Below, one piece after another: positions 1 through 10,311 of a DNA stretch of 64,000 nt. The position numbers and the translations under genes were made by a program. Positions within the stretch are counted from its first letter, which is position 1. Every line of letters starts with the position of its first letter. The stretch comes from Pseudorhizobium xiangyangii (lineage in GTDB: Bacteria; Pseudomonadota; Alphaproteobacteria; Rhizobiales; Rhizobiaceae): positions 105,023-169,022 of the forward strand of contig NZ_JAJAWH010000012.1 in NCBI RefSeq assembly GCF_020531965.1, in the 5' to 3' direction. The notes below the pieces were generated by a model. The model had not been told where the DNA came from, ran no database searches, and saw only the letters and a program-made list of their open reading frames with translations.

Positions 1-33
1 ACGGAACGCTGGCCACCGGGCGCGCGGCCATGA
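1..33 (+). CDS. C-terminal tail of a probable GFA-family protein (partial, cut by the left edge)
   Basis: Reading from base 1, ten codons (TERWPPGARP) end in a TGA at 31-33 that overlaps the ATG of the next gene as ATGA, the same coupling seen between the following genes. The residues resemble the C-termini of the next two proteins (DTATWPPEDR and [12 protein letters not shown]), which suggests a third GFA paralogue directly upstream. Only ten residues are visible, so the assignment rests on this resemblance and on the overlap. Confidence 0.45.
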   Translation, partial: TERWPPGARP

Positions 34-505
34 TCGTGTCGGTACATAACGGCGGCTGCCAGTGCGGGGCGATCCGCTTTCGCGTCACAGGCGAACTGAC
101 GGACAGCTCCATCTGCCATTGCCGCATGTGCCAGAAGGCCTTCGGTGCCTATTATGCGCCGCTTGTCTCCGTGCGCGGCGCGCAGCTCGAGTGGACGCGG
201 GGAACGGTGAAGCGGTTCCGCTCTTCCAACCACGTCGCGCGCGGCTTCTGCGAAAACTGCGGCACGCCGCTAACCTACGAGGCCGCCGATGGCATGTCCA
301 TCGCTGCCGGTGCCTTCGATGAACCGGCGAGCGTGCCGCCGACAATCCAGTATGGCGTCGAGGGCAAGGTGCCATTCGTCGATCGGCTGCACGACCTGCC
401 GGAGCGCCATACGCTGGACGACATCGATGCAGCGCTGTTTCTTGCCGACATCAAATCCTATCAGCATCCTGACCACGACACCGCAACCTGGCCTCCGGAG
501 GACCG

Positions 506-509
<4 letters not shown>
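30..509 (+). CDS. GFA-family (glutathione-dependent formaldehyde-activating / CENP-V fold) zinc protein
   Basis: A 159-residue single-domain protein of the GFA family (Mss4-like fold). The zinc-binding cysteines are in place: CxC at residues 10-12, CxCxxC at 29-34 and CxxC at 74-77. The founding member, Gfa of Paracoccus, was linked to S-hydroxymethylglutathione formation. Most relatives have no proven substrate, so formaldehyde detoxification is a family label and not shown here. The start overlaps an upstream stop codon and the stop overlaps the start of a second GFA gene by four bases, so the genes are probably translationally coupled. No signal peptide is visible, so it should be cytoplasmic. 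Confidence 0.88.
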
Positions 510-1941
<1,432 letters not shown>

Positions 1942-1961
1942 AGAGCCCTGCCTCACCTGAA

Positions 1962-1985
1962 CCTCTCCCCGTTTCCGGGGAGAGG
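1962..1985. repeat. Inverted repeat CCTCTCCCCG / CGGGGAGAGG between pip and cimA
   Basis: Ten-base perfect arms (1962-1971 and 1976-1985) around a TTTC loop lie 20 bases after the pip stop. No T-tract follows, so it is a poor intrinsic terminator. Its C-rich/G-rich arms resemble the element at 20861-20883 and palindromic intergenic elements common in rhizobia. It may be a copy of such an element or an RNA-stabilising 3' hairpin. Confidence 0.6.
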
Positions 1986-2036
1986 GAACCGGCGACCGGA
2001 ATTGCAGAGTAAATGTTCCTGGGAGGGAACGCCAAC

Positions 2037-3653
2037 ATGACACGCGAACGCATCTATCTCTTCGACACGACATTGCGCGACGGGCAGCAGACCCCGGGCA
2101 TCGATTTTTCCGTCGAGGACAAGATTGCCATTTCCGGCATGCTCGATGCGTTCGGCTTCGACTATGTCGAGGGCGGATATCCCGGTGCCAATCCGACGGA
2201 CACGGCCTTCTTTTCGGAAAAGCGGACAGACAAGGCCGCGTTCGTCGCCTTCGGCATGACCAAGCGCGCCGGCATTTCCGCGTCCAACGATCCGGGGCTC
2301 AGTGTCCTGTTGCGGGCAGAAAGCGATGCGATCTGTTTCGTCGCAAAGAGCTGGGACTACCATGTCAAGGTCGCGCTCGGCTGCACCAACGAGGAGAACC
2401 TCGAATCCATCCGCGAAAGCGTCGAAGCCGCCTGTTCCGCCGGCAAGGAGGCACTGGTCGACTGCGAGCACTTCTTCGACGGCTACAAGGCCAATCCGGA
2501 TTATGCTCTCGCCTGCGCCCGCACCGCCCATGATGCCGGCGCGCGCTGGATCGTGCTCTGCGACACAAATGGCGGCACGCAGCCTGCGGAGATCCGCGAG
2601 ATCGTCTCCGCCGTAATCGCCGCCGGCATTCCCGGCGCTTCGCTCGGCATTCACGCCCACGACGATACCGGCCAGGCGGTCGCCAACACGCTTGCCGCCG
2701 TGGAGGCCGGCTGTCGCCAGATCCAAGGCACGCTCAACGGCATCGGCGAGCGCTGCGGCAACGCGAATCTGGTCACGTTGATTGCGACGCTCGCGCTGAA
2801 GGAAGCCTATTCCAGCCGTTTCGAAACAGGTATCGACACCGAGCGATTGACGGGTCTCACCGATCTCAGTCATGCATTCGATGAACTGCTGAACCGATCT
2901 CCAAACCAGCAGAGCCCTTACGTCGGCGCGTCCGCTTTTGCCACCAAGGCCGGCATCCATGCCTCGGCCCTGCTCAAGGATCCGAAAACCTACGAGCACG
3001 TTCCGCCAGAAAGCGTCGGTAATTTCCGCAAGGTCATGGTCTCCGACCAGGGCGGCAAGTCTAACTTCATCAACGCGCTGAAGCGGCGTGGCATCGAAGT
3101 CGCCAAGGATGATCCGAAGCTCGATCTCCTGATTTCCATCGTCAAGGAGCGCGAGGCGACCGGCTATGCCTATGAAGGAGCCGACGCCAGCTTCGAACTC
3201 CTGGCGCACCGCACGCTCGGGACGATCCCGGAATTCTTCAAGGTCGACAGCTTCCGCGTCATGGTCGAGCGGCGCTTCGATTCCCACGGCCGTATCAAGA
3301 CCGTGTCCGAGGCGGTTGTGAAACTCGATGTCGATGGCGAGCAGGTGATGTCGGTTGCCGAGGGCGACGGCCCGGTCAACGCACTCGACCTCGCGCTCCG
3401 CAAGGATCTCGGCAAATACCAGACGGAGATCGGCGATCTGGTTCTGGCGGACTTCAAGGTGCGCATCCTGAACGGCGGCACCGCTGCCATCACCCGCGTG
3501 CTGATCGAATCCAGCGATGGCGATGGCGCGCGCTGGTGGACGGTCGGGGTTTCGGAAAACATCATCGACGCCTCGTTCCAGGCGCTGATCGACTCGATCG
3601 TCTACAAGCTGATGAAGAACCGCAAGATGGCTGGACGGATAGCCGCGGAGTGA
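2037..3653 (+). CDS. cimA: (R)-citramalate synthase, LeuA/homocitrate synthase family
   Basis: A 538-residue enzyme predicted to condense pyruvate with acetyl-CoA to citramalate, a threonine-independent entry to isoleucine synthesis. The HMGL-like TIM barrel begins with the signature DTTLRDGQQTPG near residue 9, and the metal-binding GIHAHDD motif lies near residue 205. A C-terminal LeuA-type allosteric domain (about 400-530) is present. The length and the unusual GQQTPG version fit the CimA branch better than 2-isopropylmalate synthase. I chose the ATG at 2037, preceded by GGGAGGGA at 2021-2028, over the in-frame ATG at 2013, which lacks a site. It stands alone after pip and converges on rarD. 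Confidence 0.9.
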   Translation: MTRERIYLFDTTLRDGQQTPGIDFSVEDKIAISGMLDAFGFDYVEGGYPGANPTDTAFFSEKRTDKAAFVAFGMTKRAGISASNDPGLSVLLRAESDAICFVAKSWDYHVKVALGCTNEENLESIRESVEAACSAGKEALVDCEHFFDGYKANPDYALACARTAHDAGARWIVLCDTNGGTQPAEIREIVSAVIAAGIPGASLGIHAHDDTGQAVANTLAAVEAGCRQIQGTLNGIGERCGNANLVTLIATLALKEAYSSRFETGIDTERLTGLTDLSHAFDELLNRSPNQQSPYVGASAFATKAGIHASALLKDPKTYEHVPPESVGNFRKVMVSDQGGKSNFINALKRRGIEVAKDDPKLDLLISIVKEREATGYAYEGADASFELLAHRTLGTIPEFFKVDSFRVMVERRFDSHGRIKTVSEAVVKLDVDGEQVMSVAEGDGPVNALDLALRKDLGKYQTEIGDLVLADFKVRILNGGTAAITRVLIESSDGDGARWWTVGVSENIIDASFQALIDSIVYKLMKNRKMAGRIAAE

Positions 3654-3671
3654 GGCCGCGATCCGTCAGGA

Positions 3672-4583
3672 TCACCGCCCCTTCGCGGCCCGCAGCATGC
3701 CGTAGGAATAAACCGCCAGCGCTGACCAGATGAAGATGAAAGCGGTCAACTTGACCGTGCTGAGCGGCTCCTTGAAGGCGAAGACTGCGATCAGGAAGAT
3801 CATGGTCGGCGCGATATACTGCATGATGCCGATGGTTGACAGCCTGAGAAGCTTGGCGCCGTTCGCGTAGATCATCAGCGGTGCGGCGGTGACCAGGCCA
3901 GCCAGGATCAGGATGAAGGTGTCGTAGTCGGTGCTGTTCGTGAGATGCCCCTGCCCTGTCACCTCAAGATAGACGATATAGGGCAGGAACGGGATGCTGA
4001 TCAGCAGCACTTCCAGGAAGAAGCCCTGGTTCGGGCCGATCGGCAGCGTCTTGCGGAAGAGCGCATAGCAACCCCAGGTGAAGGCCAGCCCGAGAGATAC
4101 CCAGGGCAGACCACCTGCGCCCCAGGTGAGGATGGCGACGCCGACTGCGGCAAGTCCTATCGCCGCAAGCTGCAGCGGGTTCAGTTTTTCACGCAGCACC
4201 ACCGCGGCAAGGAAGAAGCTGAACAACGGATTGATGAAATAGCCGAGCGCCGCATCGAGTGCATGACCGGCCGCGATCGCCCAGACATAGATACCCCAGT
4301 TCACGGTGATAAAGCTTGCGGTAACGCAGGCCATCCCCAGCATGCGGGGCGTGCGGATCGCTGCTTTCAGCTCTTCGGTGCGCCTCAACAGCAGCAGGAC
4401 GACACCTGCAACGGGGACGGACCACAGTGCCCGGTGCGCCAAAACTTCCAGAGGCGGCAGATGCGCCACGGCCTTCAGGTAAAACGGCAGAAAGCCCCAC
4501 AGCAGATAGGCCGTAAGCGCAAAGGCGAAACCCTGCCGCGTATCCTCGTTCTTGATCGGGGCCGAAACGCTCTCGTCTGCCAT
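3672..4583 (-). CDS. rarD: RarD-type EamA-family permease
   Basis: A 303-residue inner-membrane protein with about ten hydrophobic segments in two EamA repeats. The stretch YLLWGFLPFYLK at the first segment and NWGIYVWA near residue 95 are characteristic of the RarD (chloramphenicol-sensitive) subfamily. Substrates are not established for this branch. The gene converges with cimA, with only 18 bases between the two stops. Confidence 0.85.
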   Translation of the reverse strand: MADESVSAPIKNEDTRQGFAFALTAYLLWGFLPFYLKAVAHLPPLEVLAHRALWSVPVAGVVLLLLRRTEELKAAIRTPRMLGMACVTASFITVNWGIYVWAIAAGHALDAALGYFINPLFSFFLAAVVLREKLNPLQLAAIGLAAVGVAILTWGAGGLPWVSLGLAFTWGCYALFRKTLPIGPNQGFFLEVLLISIPFLPYIVYLEVTGQGHLTNSTDYDTFILILAGLVTAAPLMIYANGAKLLRLSTIGIMQYIAPTMIFLIAVFAFKEPLSTVKLTAFIFIWSALAVYSYGMLRAAKGR

Positions 4584-4718
4584 GGCTGGTCTGCTGTCTG
4601 TTGGAGAAAGCGGCTACTCCTAGACCCGTAAGCCCCCGCAAGCCAATTCATTTCGTTGAAGCTTACATTCAAACCGGTCATCGGTAGGCAGTGCCGGGCG
4701 CTTTCGCGCCCTCCTGCC

Positions 4719-4737
4719 TGAGCCGGAGACCGGCTCA
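4719..4737 (-). terminator. Hairpin at the end of the LOG-family gene
   Basis: Eight-base arms TGAGCCGG / CCGGCTCA around a 3-base loop begin at the LOG stop codon itself. A second hairpin (GGGCGC TTTC GCGCCC) lies just beyond, at 4695-4710. Neither is followed by a T-tract, so intrinsic termination is uncertain. Confidence 0.35.
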
Positions 4738-5340
4738 GAGCTTTGCGATAACCGCCTCCTCGCCGCTGGACACGCCTTCTTCCTCCGCCCGCTCCAGGAT
4801 CGCTGGAACGATGTGATCGATGTCGTCGATCACCATGGGCTGGACGAGATGGGCGCGGTGGATGAAGCCCTGCTCGCGCATATGCTGGACGAGATCGAGC
4901 ATCGGGTTCCAGAAGCCGTTGATGTTGGCGAAGACCATCGGCTTTTCGTGACGGCCGAGCTGTCCCCATGTCATGATCTCGACAATCTCTTCCAACGTGC
5001 CTATCCCGCCCGGAAGCGTGACGAAGGCATCGGACCGCTCGAACATGGTATGCTTTCGGGTGTGCATGTCCTCAGTGACGATCAGTTCGTTGAGCTGGCC
5101 GAGGGAGTGACGCGTCGCCTCCATGTCGACCAGGAATTCGGGAATGATGCCGGTCACCTTCCCGCCATTGGCCAGCACGCCGGCGGCCACGGCCCCCATG
5201 ATGCCCTTCGTGCCGCCGCCGTAGACAAGACGCAGGCCATGCGCGGCGATCGATTTTCCGAGCGCGCGGCCGGCCTCCATATAGGCAGGATCACGACCAG
5301 GCTGGGAACCGCAATAAACGCAAATGGACTGAATGGGCAC
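4735..5340 (-). CDS. LOG-family protein (cytokinin riboside 5'-monophosphate phosphoribohydrolase-like)
   Basis: A 201-residue Rossmann-fold protein with the LOG signature: VYGGGTKGIMG near residues 40-50 and the catalytic PGGIGTLEE near 110-118. Family members hydrolyse nucleoside 5'-monophosphates, releasing a base and ribose 5-phosphate. In bacteria the physiological substrate is often AMP or unknown. The GTG at 5338-5340, opening VPIQSICVYCG, fits the family N-terminus. The frame stays open far upstream, but that part is the antisense of the LysM gene. It is transcribed divergently from the LysM gene. Confidence 0.88.
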   Translation of the reverse strand: MPIQSICVYCGSQPGRDPAYMEAGRALGKSIAAHGLRLVYGGGTKGIMGAVAAGVLANGGKVTGIIPEFLVDMEATRHSLGQLNELIVTEDMHTRKHTMFERSDAFVTLPGGIGTLEEIVEIMTWGQLGRHEKPMVFANINGFWNPMLDLVQHMREQGFIHRAHLVQPMVIDDIDHIVPAILERAEEEGVSSGEEAVIAKL

Positions 5341-5506
5341 TATGAACTCCGGGAAGGCATTGATGAGAGACCGCCGCGAACACGGCAGTGTATAAAAGTG
5401 GTCGTAAATCCCCCTTGCCGCAAGCCCAAACAGACTGAAAAGCTTGTGAAGCCAGTAGGAAAGGGGTAATTCGGAGATACAGGCGGCAGTATCCGCCCGG
5501 AGAACC

Positions 5507-7195
5507 GTGAACATGCGAAACCGCGCCGTCTGGCTGGCTTTATCCGTCCTTGTTGCTGCGACCCTGCTGATGATCTTCTTCGTGCTGCCGCAAATATCGG
5601 ACGACAGCAAGCCGCTCACCGCAGCGATCAATGAAGCCGGCGAGACGATGAAGGAAGCTGTGACAGACAAGCCGGCAACGGCCGAGACACCAGCGCCCTC
5701 AAGCGACGTCGCTCCCGCAGCGCAGAGCGCAGCTCCGGCGGCATCGGCACCCCAGCCGCCGGCAGACGCAGCCGTCACGCCCGCTTTCGACGTCCTTCGC
5801 GTCGAGCCTGACGGTTCGACGGTCATCGCCGGCCGCGCAGGCCCGGGTTCAACGGTCGAGGTCAGCAACGGAGACAAGGTCGTCGCCACCGTAAAGACGG
5901 ATCCGAGCGGCGATTTTGCGCTCGTGCTGGAACAGCCTCTGTCGGCTGGTGACCACCAACTGGTGCTGAAGGCGATCGGCGAGGACGGACACACGGTTAC
6001 GTCCGAAGAAATCGCGACGATCTCCGTACCACCCGGCGGACAAGGTAAACTTCTCGCCATGGTCACCAAGCCCGGCAAGGCGAGCCGTCTTGTCAATGTT
6101 CCTGCAGCCAGCACCGAGGCAAGCGCACCGGCCGCCGCCGCTACGCTACCCGAGTTGCCCAAGGCGGCCGCGGACCTGGTCGCTGCAGCACCGCCGATTG
6201 ATCCCGCAGCCCCTGTTCAACCCTCTGCCTCCAGTGGCGCCGAAATCAAAGTCACGGCCGTCGAGATCGAAGGCAGCCGACTGTTCATCGCCGGTCGCGC
6301 CCCTTCCGGTGCCTCGCTCCTGGGTTTTGCCAACGAGCAGCCGGTTGGCCGCGCCAAGGCTACGGAAGAAGGCAACTTCGTGATCGAGGGCGATATCAAC
6401 CTCGCGATTGGAGATCATGTCATCGCCGTCGAAATGCTGGACAGCACAGGCAAGACTGCGCTGCGCGTCGACGTGCCGTTCAACCGTCCCGCGGGCGAAC
6501 AGGTGGCGGCCGTCGCTGGACCGCAGGGTCCTGACGTCGTCCCGCCGATCGATGGCGGCACATTCGACAAGTTGCGGAACGAAGCGGCGAAGGCGTTTTC
6601 GCTTCTCCAAGGGCTTTACAAGGACGGCGGCCAGCCTTCGGCTGAGGAACTCGCTGCCGCTCGGTCGGCCACCGCCATCGCGCTGAAGTCGCTCTCGGAG
6701 TACCGACTGCCGGCCGGCGCCCCCGCCTCGGCGGAGAAGATCGTTGAAACAGCAATCGCCCAGGCAGCGGAAGCATCCGCCGCGCTGGACAAGCTTCCGC
6801 CTGAACCGGAAGCCGTCGGCTCCCAGCTGGCGGGCATCACGTCCGTTATCGAACAGGCGGTGGGACCGGTGATCGCGGAGAATGCCGGAGACGATATCGC
6901 CCCCCCTGCTGCTGCAGCAGCACAGACGGCAGAGACCGGCCCGAAGACGATCGCGCAGGCACCGCTGGAACACTCTCCCACCTCGGTGATCATCCGCCGC
7001 GGAGATACGCTGTGGCAGATCTCAAGGCGGGTCTACGGCCAGGGCGTCCGCTACACGACGATCTACCTCGCCAACCAGGACCAGATCGACAATCCCGACA
7101 GGATCGAGCCGGGGCAGATTTTCGGCGTCCCTGACGAGGCTCTGCCCGACGCCGAGGAATTCCACCGGAAGCGCCTTCAAAAGCAACAGCTCTAG
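5507..7195 (+). CDS. Membrane-anchored LysM-domain envelope protein
   Basis: A 562-residue protein with an N-terminal membrane anchor (about residues 5-28), an Ala/Pro-rich linker (about 45-90), two beta-rich Ig-like modules (about 90-170 and 245-325), an Ala-rich helical stretch and a C-terminal LysM domain (about 490-545: RRGDTLWQIS ... NPDRIEPGQIF). LysM binds peptidoglycan, so the protein probably bridges inner membrane and cell wall. Translation starts at GTG 5507 or ATG 5513; neither has a strong ribosome site. A clear intrinsic terminator follows at 7223-7253. The specific role is not known. Confidence 0.82.
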   Translation: MNMRNRAVWLALSVLVAATLLMIFFVLPQISDDSKPLTAAINEAGETMKEAVTDKPATAETPAPSSDVAPAAQSAAPAASAPQPPADAAVTPAFDVLRVEPDGSTVIAGRAGPGSTVEVSNGDKVVATVKTDPSGDFALVLEQPLSAGDHQLVLKAIGEDGHTVTSEEIATISVPPGGQGKLLAMVTKPGKASRLVNVPAASTEASAPAAAATLPELPKAAADLVAAAPPIDPAAPVQPSASSGAEIKVTAVEIEGSRLFIAGRAPSGASLLGFANEQPVGRAKATEEGNFVIEGDINLAIGDHVIAVEMLDSTGKTALRVDVPFNRPAGEQVAAVAGPQGPDVVPPIDGGTFDKLRNEAAKAFSLLQGLYKDGGQPSAEELAAARSATAIALKSLSEYRLPAGAPASAEKIVETAIAQAAEASAALDKLPPEPEAVGSQLAGITSVIEQAVGPVIAENAGDDIAPPAAAAAQTAETGPKTIAQAPLEHSPTSVIIRRGDTLWQISRRVYGQGVRYTTIYLANQDQIDNPDRIEPGQIFGVPDEALPDAEEFHRKRLQKQQL

Positions 7196-7222
7196 ATTTA
7201 ACGCCATAGCCAACCAGTTCCA

Positions 7223-7253
7223 AGCCCGCAGAAAGCCACTTCTGCGGGCTTTT
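7223..7253 (+). terminator. Rho-independent terminator after the LysM gene
   Basis: Perfect 11-base arms AGCCCGCAGAA (7223-7233) and TTCTGCGGGCT (7240-7250) around a 6-base loop are followed by TTTC. It lies 27 bases past the LysM stop. Confidence 0.88.
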
Positions 7254-7378
7254 CTGTGAGTAAACCTGACTACAAGTCATAAGTTTCGCACAGGGTGGGC
7301 CGCCCATGCTGCCTCTGTCACGCGTTGAAACGGAATCATCCGTTACGTCGATCTACAGCGCGCAACCGGAGTAAGAGC

Positions 7379-8050
7379 ATGATTTCCAGTCTCACCGCAG
7401 TCAGGATCTGGTCGCAGCAGGTTGCTCTCAACGCCTTCAGGGAAGCATCCGAGGGTAGCACCTCCGGGCAATCGTCCTCTGCCGGGCCAAGCCGCTCCCT
7501 CGCCGATATCCTCTACGCCGGGAGCAATGGCGATGACGATTATGAAGACACGAGCCTGTCTGCATTGATCGCCACGCTCCAGCGGCAGGCAGCGATGGGC
7601 GGCAAGCCTACCGATGCGACGGAAAACGATGGCTCCGTCGACGACATATCCAGCAAGGCCTTCATGGATGCTCTGCAGGACAAGCTGGCGACCTTGAAGG
7701 CCAATCCCGACACCAAAGCCATGGCAGAGACCATGCTGAAGGCAATCGAGGCCGGGACGCTGACGGTCACTGATGCCGCCGCCGGTGAACAAATCAAGGC
7801 GTGGGACGCCTCCGAGACCGAGAAACCCGCACCAGGCAAGACCTCCACCGACGAAGCCGATTGGAGCAGCTTCCTGAAGGAACACCTCACGCGGGACAGT
7901 TCCGGCCGGTACGTCCGCAACGAGGACACCAGCCACAAGGACAAGACCCCAGGCGTCAGTTCCTATTTCGGCATGATCGGCGACACCTATTACTACCTCT
8001 CCTGGACGGCACCGGACGCCGCAAAGCCTGGCGTCAGCATTCAGATCTGA
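7379..8050 (+). CDS. Hypothetical protein, 223 residues
   Basis: An unrecognised soluble protein without signal peptide or membrane segment. The first half is Ser/Gly/Asp-rich with probable helices; residues 135-223 contain a compact stretch including SSYFGMIGDTYYYLSW, which looks like a folded domain end. The ATG at 7379, with GGAG at 7368-7371, is preferred to the longer frame opening at 7295, whose extra residues are basic and unlike the rest. It follows the LysM terminator and precedes an ABC exporter by 107 bases. No function can be proposed. Confidence 0.7.
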   Translation: MISSLTAVRIWSQQVALNAFREASEGSTSGQSSSAGPSRSLADILYAGSNGDDDYEDTSLSALIATLQRQAAMGGKPTDATENDGSVDDISSKAFMDALQDKLATLKANPDTKAMAETMLKAIEAGTLTVTDAAAGEQIKAWDASETEKPAPGKTSTDEADWSSFLKEHLTRDSSGRYVRNEDTSHKDKTPGVSSYFGMIGDTYYYLSWTAPDAAKPGVSIQI

Positions 8051-8157
8051 AGCCTTTTCGGGCGAAAACCGCCAGCGGAAGGGTGAAACCGTCGTTGCAA
8101 GATCCCGCACCGGAGCTTATGTGCGGGGTGCGCCTTGTACGCCGCGCGGAGAATTGA

Positions 8158-10047
8158 ATGACTGACAGGAAGAAGACCGTCTCGGCGGATTCCAGCAATC
8201 CGATGGAGACCCTCGTCAACCTGTGGCCATACATGTGGCCACATGGCCGCCGCGATCTCAAGCAGCGCGTCATCTGGGCAACCGTCTTCCTGTTCCTGGC
8301 CAAAGTCATCCTGCTGGGCGTCCCCTATTTCTTCAAATGGGCAACGGATGCTCTGAATGGTCGCCTCGACATGCAGGGGATCCTGCCGGTCTTCATGCTC
8401 GGTGCCGTGGTCCTGGTGATCGCCTACAACCTGACACGAATCCTGCAGGTGGGGCTGAACCAACTGCGCGACGCCATGTTTGCGAGCGTCGGCCAGTACG
8501 CTGTACGGCAGCTCGCCTACAAGACATTCGTGCACATGCATAAACTATCCTTGCGCTTTCACCTGGAACGCAAGACGGGCGGTCTTTCGCGCATCATCGA
8601 ACGCGGCACGAAGGGCATCGAGACGATCGTCCGCTTCACCATCCTGAACTCGGTGCCGACCTTCGTCGAGTTCCTGCTGACAGCCGTGATCTTCTGGCTC
8701 ACCTACGGCCTCTCCTACGTGGCAGTCACCGCAATTACCGTCTGGGCTTATGTCTGGTTCACCGTGCGGGCGAGCGACTGGCGCATCGCCATCCGCCGCT
8801 CGATGAACGACAGCGACACCGACGCGAATACCAAGGCGATCGACTCGCTGCTCAACTTCGAGACCGTCAAGTATTTCGGCAACGAGGAGATGGAGGCGCG
8901 TCGCTTCGATACCTCGATGGAGCGTTATGAAAAGTCCGCCACGCAGGTCTGGACGTCTCTTGGCTGGCTGAACTTCGGCCAGGGCGTGATCTTTGGCCTC
9001 GGCATGACCGCGATGATGGTGATGTCGGCGCTGGCCGTGCAGCGTGGCGAGCAGACCATCGGCGACTTCGTCTTCATCAACGCCCTGCTGTTGCAGCTCT
9101 CCGTCCCACTGAACTTCATCGGTTTCGTCTACCGCGAAATCCGCCAGGGGCTCACCGATATCGAGCAGATGTTCGAACTCCTTGAAGTGGAAGCGGAAGT
9201 ACTCGACAAGCCGGGTGCCGCGCCGCTTAAGATCGCACGCGGCTCCATAGCCTTCAGGGATGTCCACTTCGCGTACGATGCCGACCGACCGATCCTGAAA
9301 GGACTTTCGTTCGAGGTGCCCGCGGGCAAGACCGTTGCTATCGTCGGGCCATCCGGCGCCGGCAAGTCAACCATTTCCCGGCTTCTCTACCGGTTCTACG
9401 ACGTCCAGTCCGGCACGATCACCATCGATGGCCAGGACATCCGCGATGTGACACAGACATCCCTCAGGTCCGTCATCGGCATGGTGCCGCAGGACACGGT
9501 GCTGTTTAACGACACGATCGCCTACAATGTCCGCTACGGCCGCCCGTCCGCCACGGACGATGAGGTCCGCGCAGCCGCCGAGGTGGCGCAGATCGGCACC
9601 TTTATCGAAAGCCTGCCGCACGGGTTCGAGACCATGGTGGGTGAACGCGGCCTCAAACTGTCAGGCGGCGAAAAGCAGCGTGTCGCGATTGCGCGAACGA
9701 TCCTCAAGGCCCCGCCCATCCTCATTCTGGACGAGGCGACCTCGGCGCTCGACACCACGACGGAGCACGAGATCCAGACCGCACTGGACGTGGTTTCGGA
9801 GAACCGCACCACGCTGGTCATCGCGCATCGGCTTTCCACCGTCATCAACGCCGACGAGATCATCGTGCTTCGCGACGGCAAGATCGCAGAACGCGGCACA
9901 CATGCAGCGCTGCTTTCAGCAGGCGGGCTCTACGCCTCCATGTGGAACCGCCAGCGCGAGGCGACCCAGGCGGAAGAACAACTCAGGAAGGTGCGCGAGA
10001 GCGACGATCTCGGCGTGGTCGAGCGCGGCGCACCAGCAGCCGAATAA
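8158..10047 (+). CDS. Atm1/HMT1-type ABC exporter (fused membrane and ATPase domains)
   Basis: A 629-residue half-transporter. The membrane domain (about 25-330, six helices) is followed by an ATPase domain with Walker A GPSGAGKST (near 398), signature LSGGEKQRVA (near 501), Walker B ILILDEATSAL (near 522) and the switch His in IAHRLST. The N-terminal NLWPYMWP start and overall layout match the Atm1 branch, whose members export glutathione-linked or sulfur/metal-related compounds. The leader contains a hairpin (8104-8127). A 42-residue membrane peptide follows after 15 bases and is probably co-transcribed. Confidence 0.9.
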   Translation: MTDRKKTVSADSSNPMETLVNLWPYMWPHGRRDLKQRVIWATVFLFLAKVILLGVPYFFKWATDALNGRLDMQGILPVFMLGAVVLVIAYNLTRILQVGLNQLRDAMFASVGQYAVRQLAYKTFVHMHKLSLRFHLERKTGGLSRIIERGTKGIETIVRFTILNSVPTFVEFLLTAVIFWLTYGLSYVAVTAITVWAYVWFTVRASDWRIAIRRSMNDSDTDANTKAIDSLLNFETVKYFGNEEMEARRFDTSMERYEKSATQVWTSLGWLNFGQGVIFGLGMTAMMVMSALAVQRGEQTIGDFVFINALLLQLSVPLNFIGFVYREIRQGLTDIEQMFELLEVEAEVLDKPGAAPLKIARGSIAFRDVHFAYDADRPILKGLSFEVPAGKTVAIVGPSGAGKSTISRLLYRFYDVQSGTITIDGQDIRDVTQTSLRSVIGMVPQDTVLFNDTIAYNVRYGRPSATDDEVRAAAEVAQIGTFIESLPHGFETMVGERGLKLSGGEKQRVAIARTILKAPPILILDEATSALDTTTEHEIQTALDVVSENRTTLVIAHRLSTVINADEIIVLRDGKIAERGTHAALLSAGGLYASMWNRQREATQAEEQLRKVRESDDLGVVERGAPAAE

Positions 10048-10062
10048 GGAGAAGACCGGGTC

Positions 10063-10191
10063 ATGAAATATTTATCCAAGAGATTGATCATCACTTGCAG
10101 CATTGCGCTTGCGTATATGCTGGTGCTGATCTTCTTCGGCTCGCCGCTTCTGGCGCTGACCACATGGCTGGGCTGGGTGAAGCCTCAATAG
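10063..10191 (+). CDS. 42-residue single-pass membrane peptide
   Basis: The ATG at 10063 opens 42 codons ending at TAG 10189-10191. The product has a basic start (MKYLSKRL), one hydrophobic segment (about 9-34) and a short tail ending WVKPQ. AAGGAGAAG at 10046-10054 is a good ribosome site. Only 15 bases separate it from the ABC exporter stop. The composition is typical of a real small membrane protein; its role is unknown, possibly an accessory to the exporter or to the membrane-lipid genes that follow. Confidence 0.68.
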   Translation: MKYLSKRLIITCSIALAYMLVLIFFGSPLLALTTWLGWVKPQ

Positions 10192-10311
10192 GCGTGCCCG
10201 CGGCGGAACAAGAACGCCGCCGTTCCATGGTCATAAGGGCGTTGGCGGAACCGCATTGCCCCCTTATCTGTTTGCCTGTAGTCAGCAACAACTGACAATT
10301 CGAGGAGAACC

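Noticed and set aside
1953-3287. 444-residue minus-strand frame opposite cimA
   Set aside because: It is antisense to a well-supported gene, and its composition reflects the high-GC third codon positions of cimA.
5341-6162. Minus-strand extension of the LOG frame giving a 475-residue protein
   Set aside because: The extra residues are the antisense of the LysM gene, low in complexity and unlike any LOG N-terminus. The GTG at 5338-5340 gives a normal family start.
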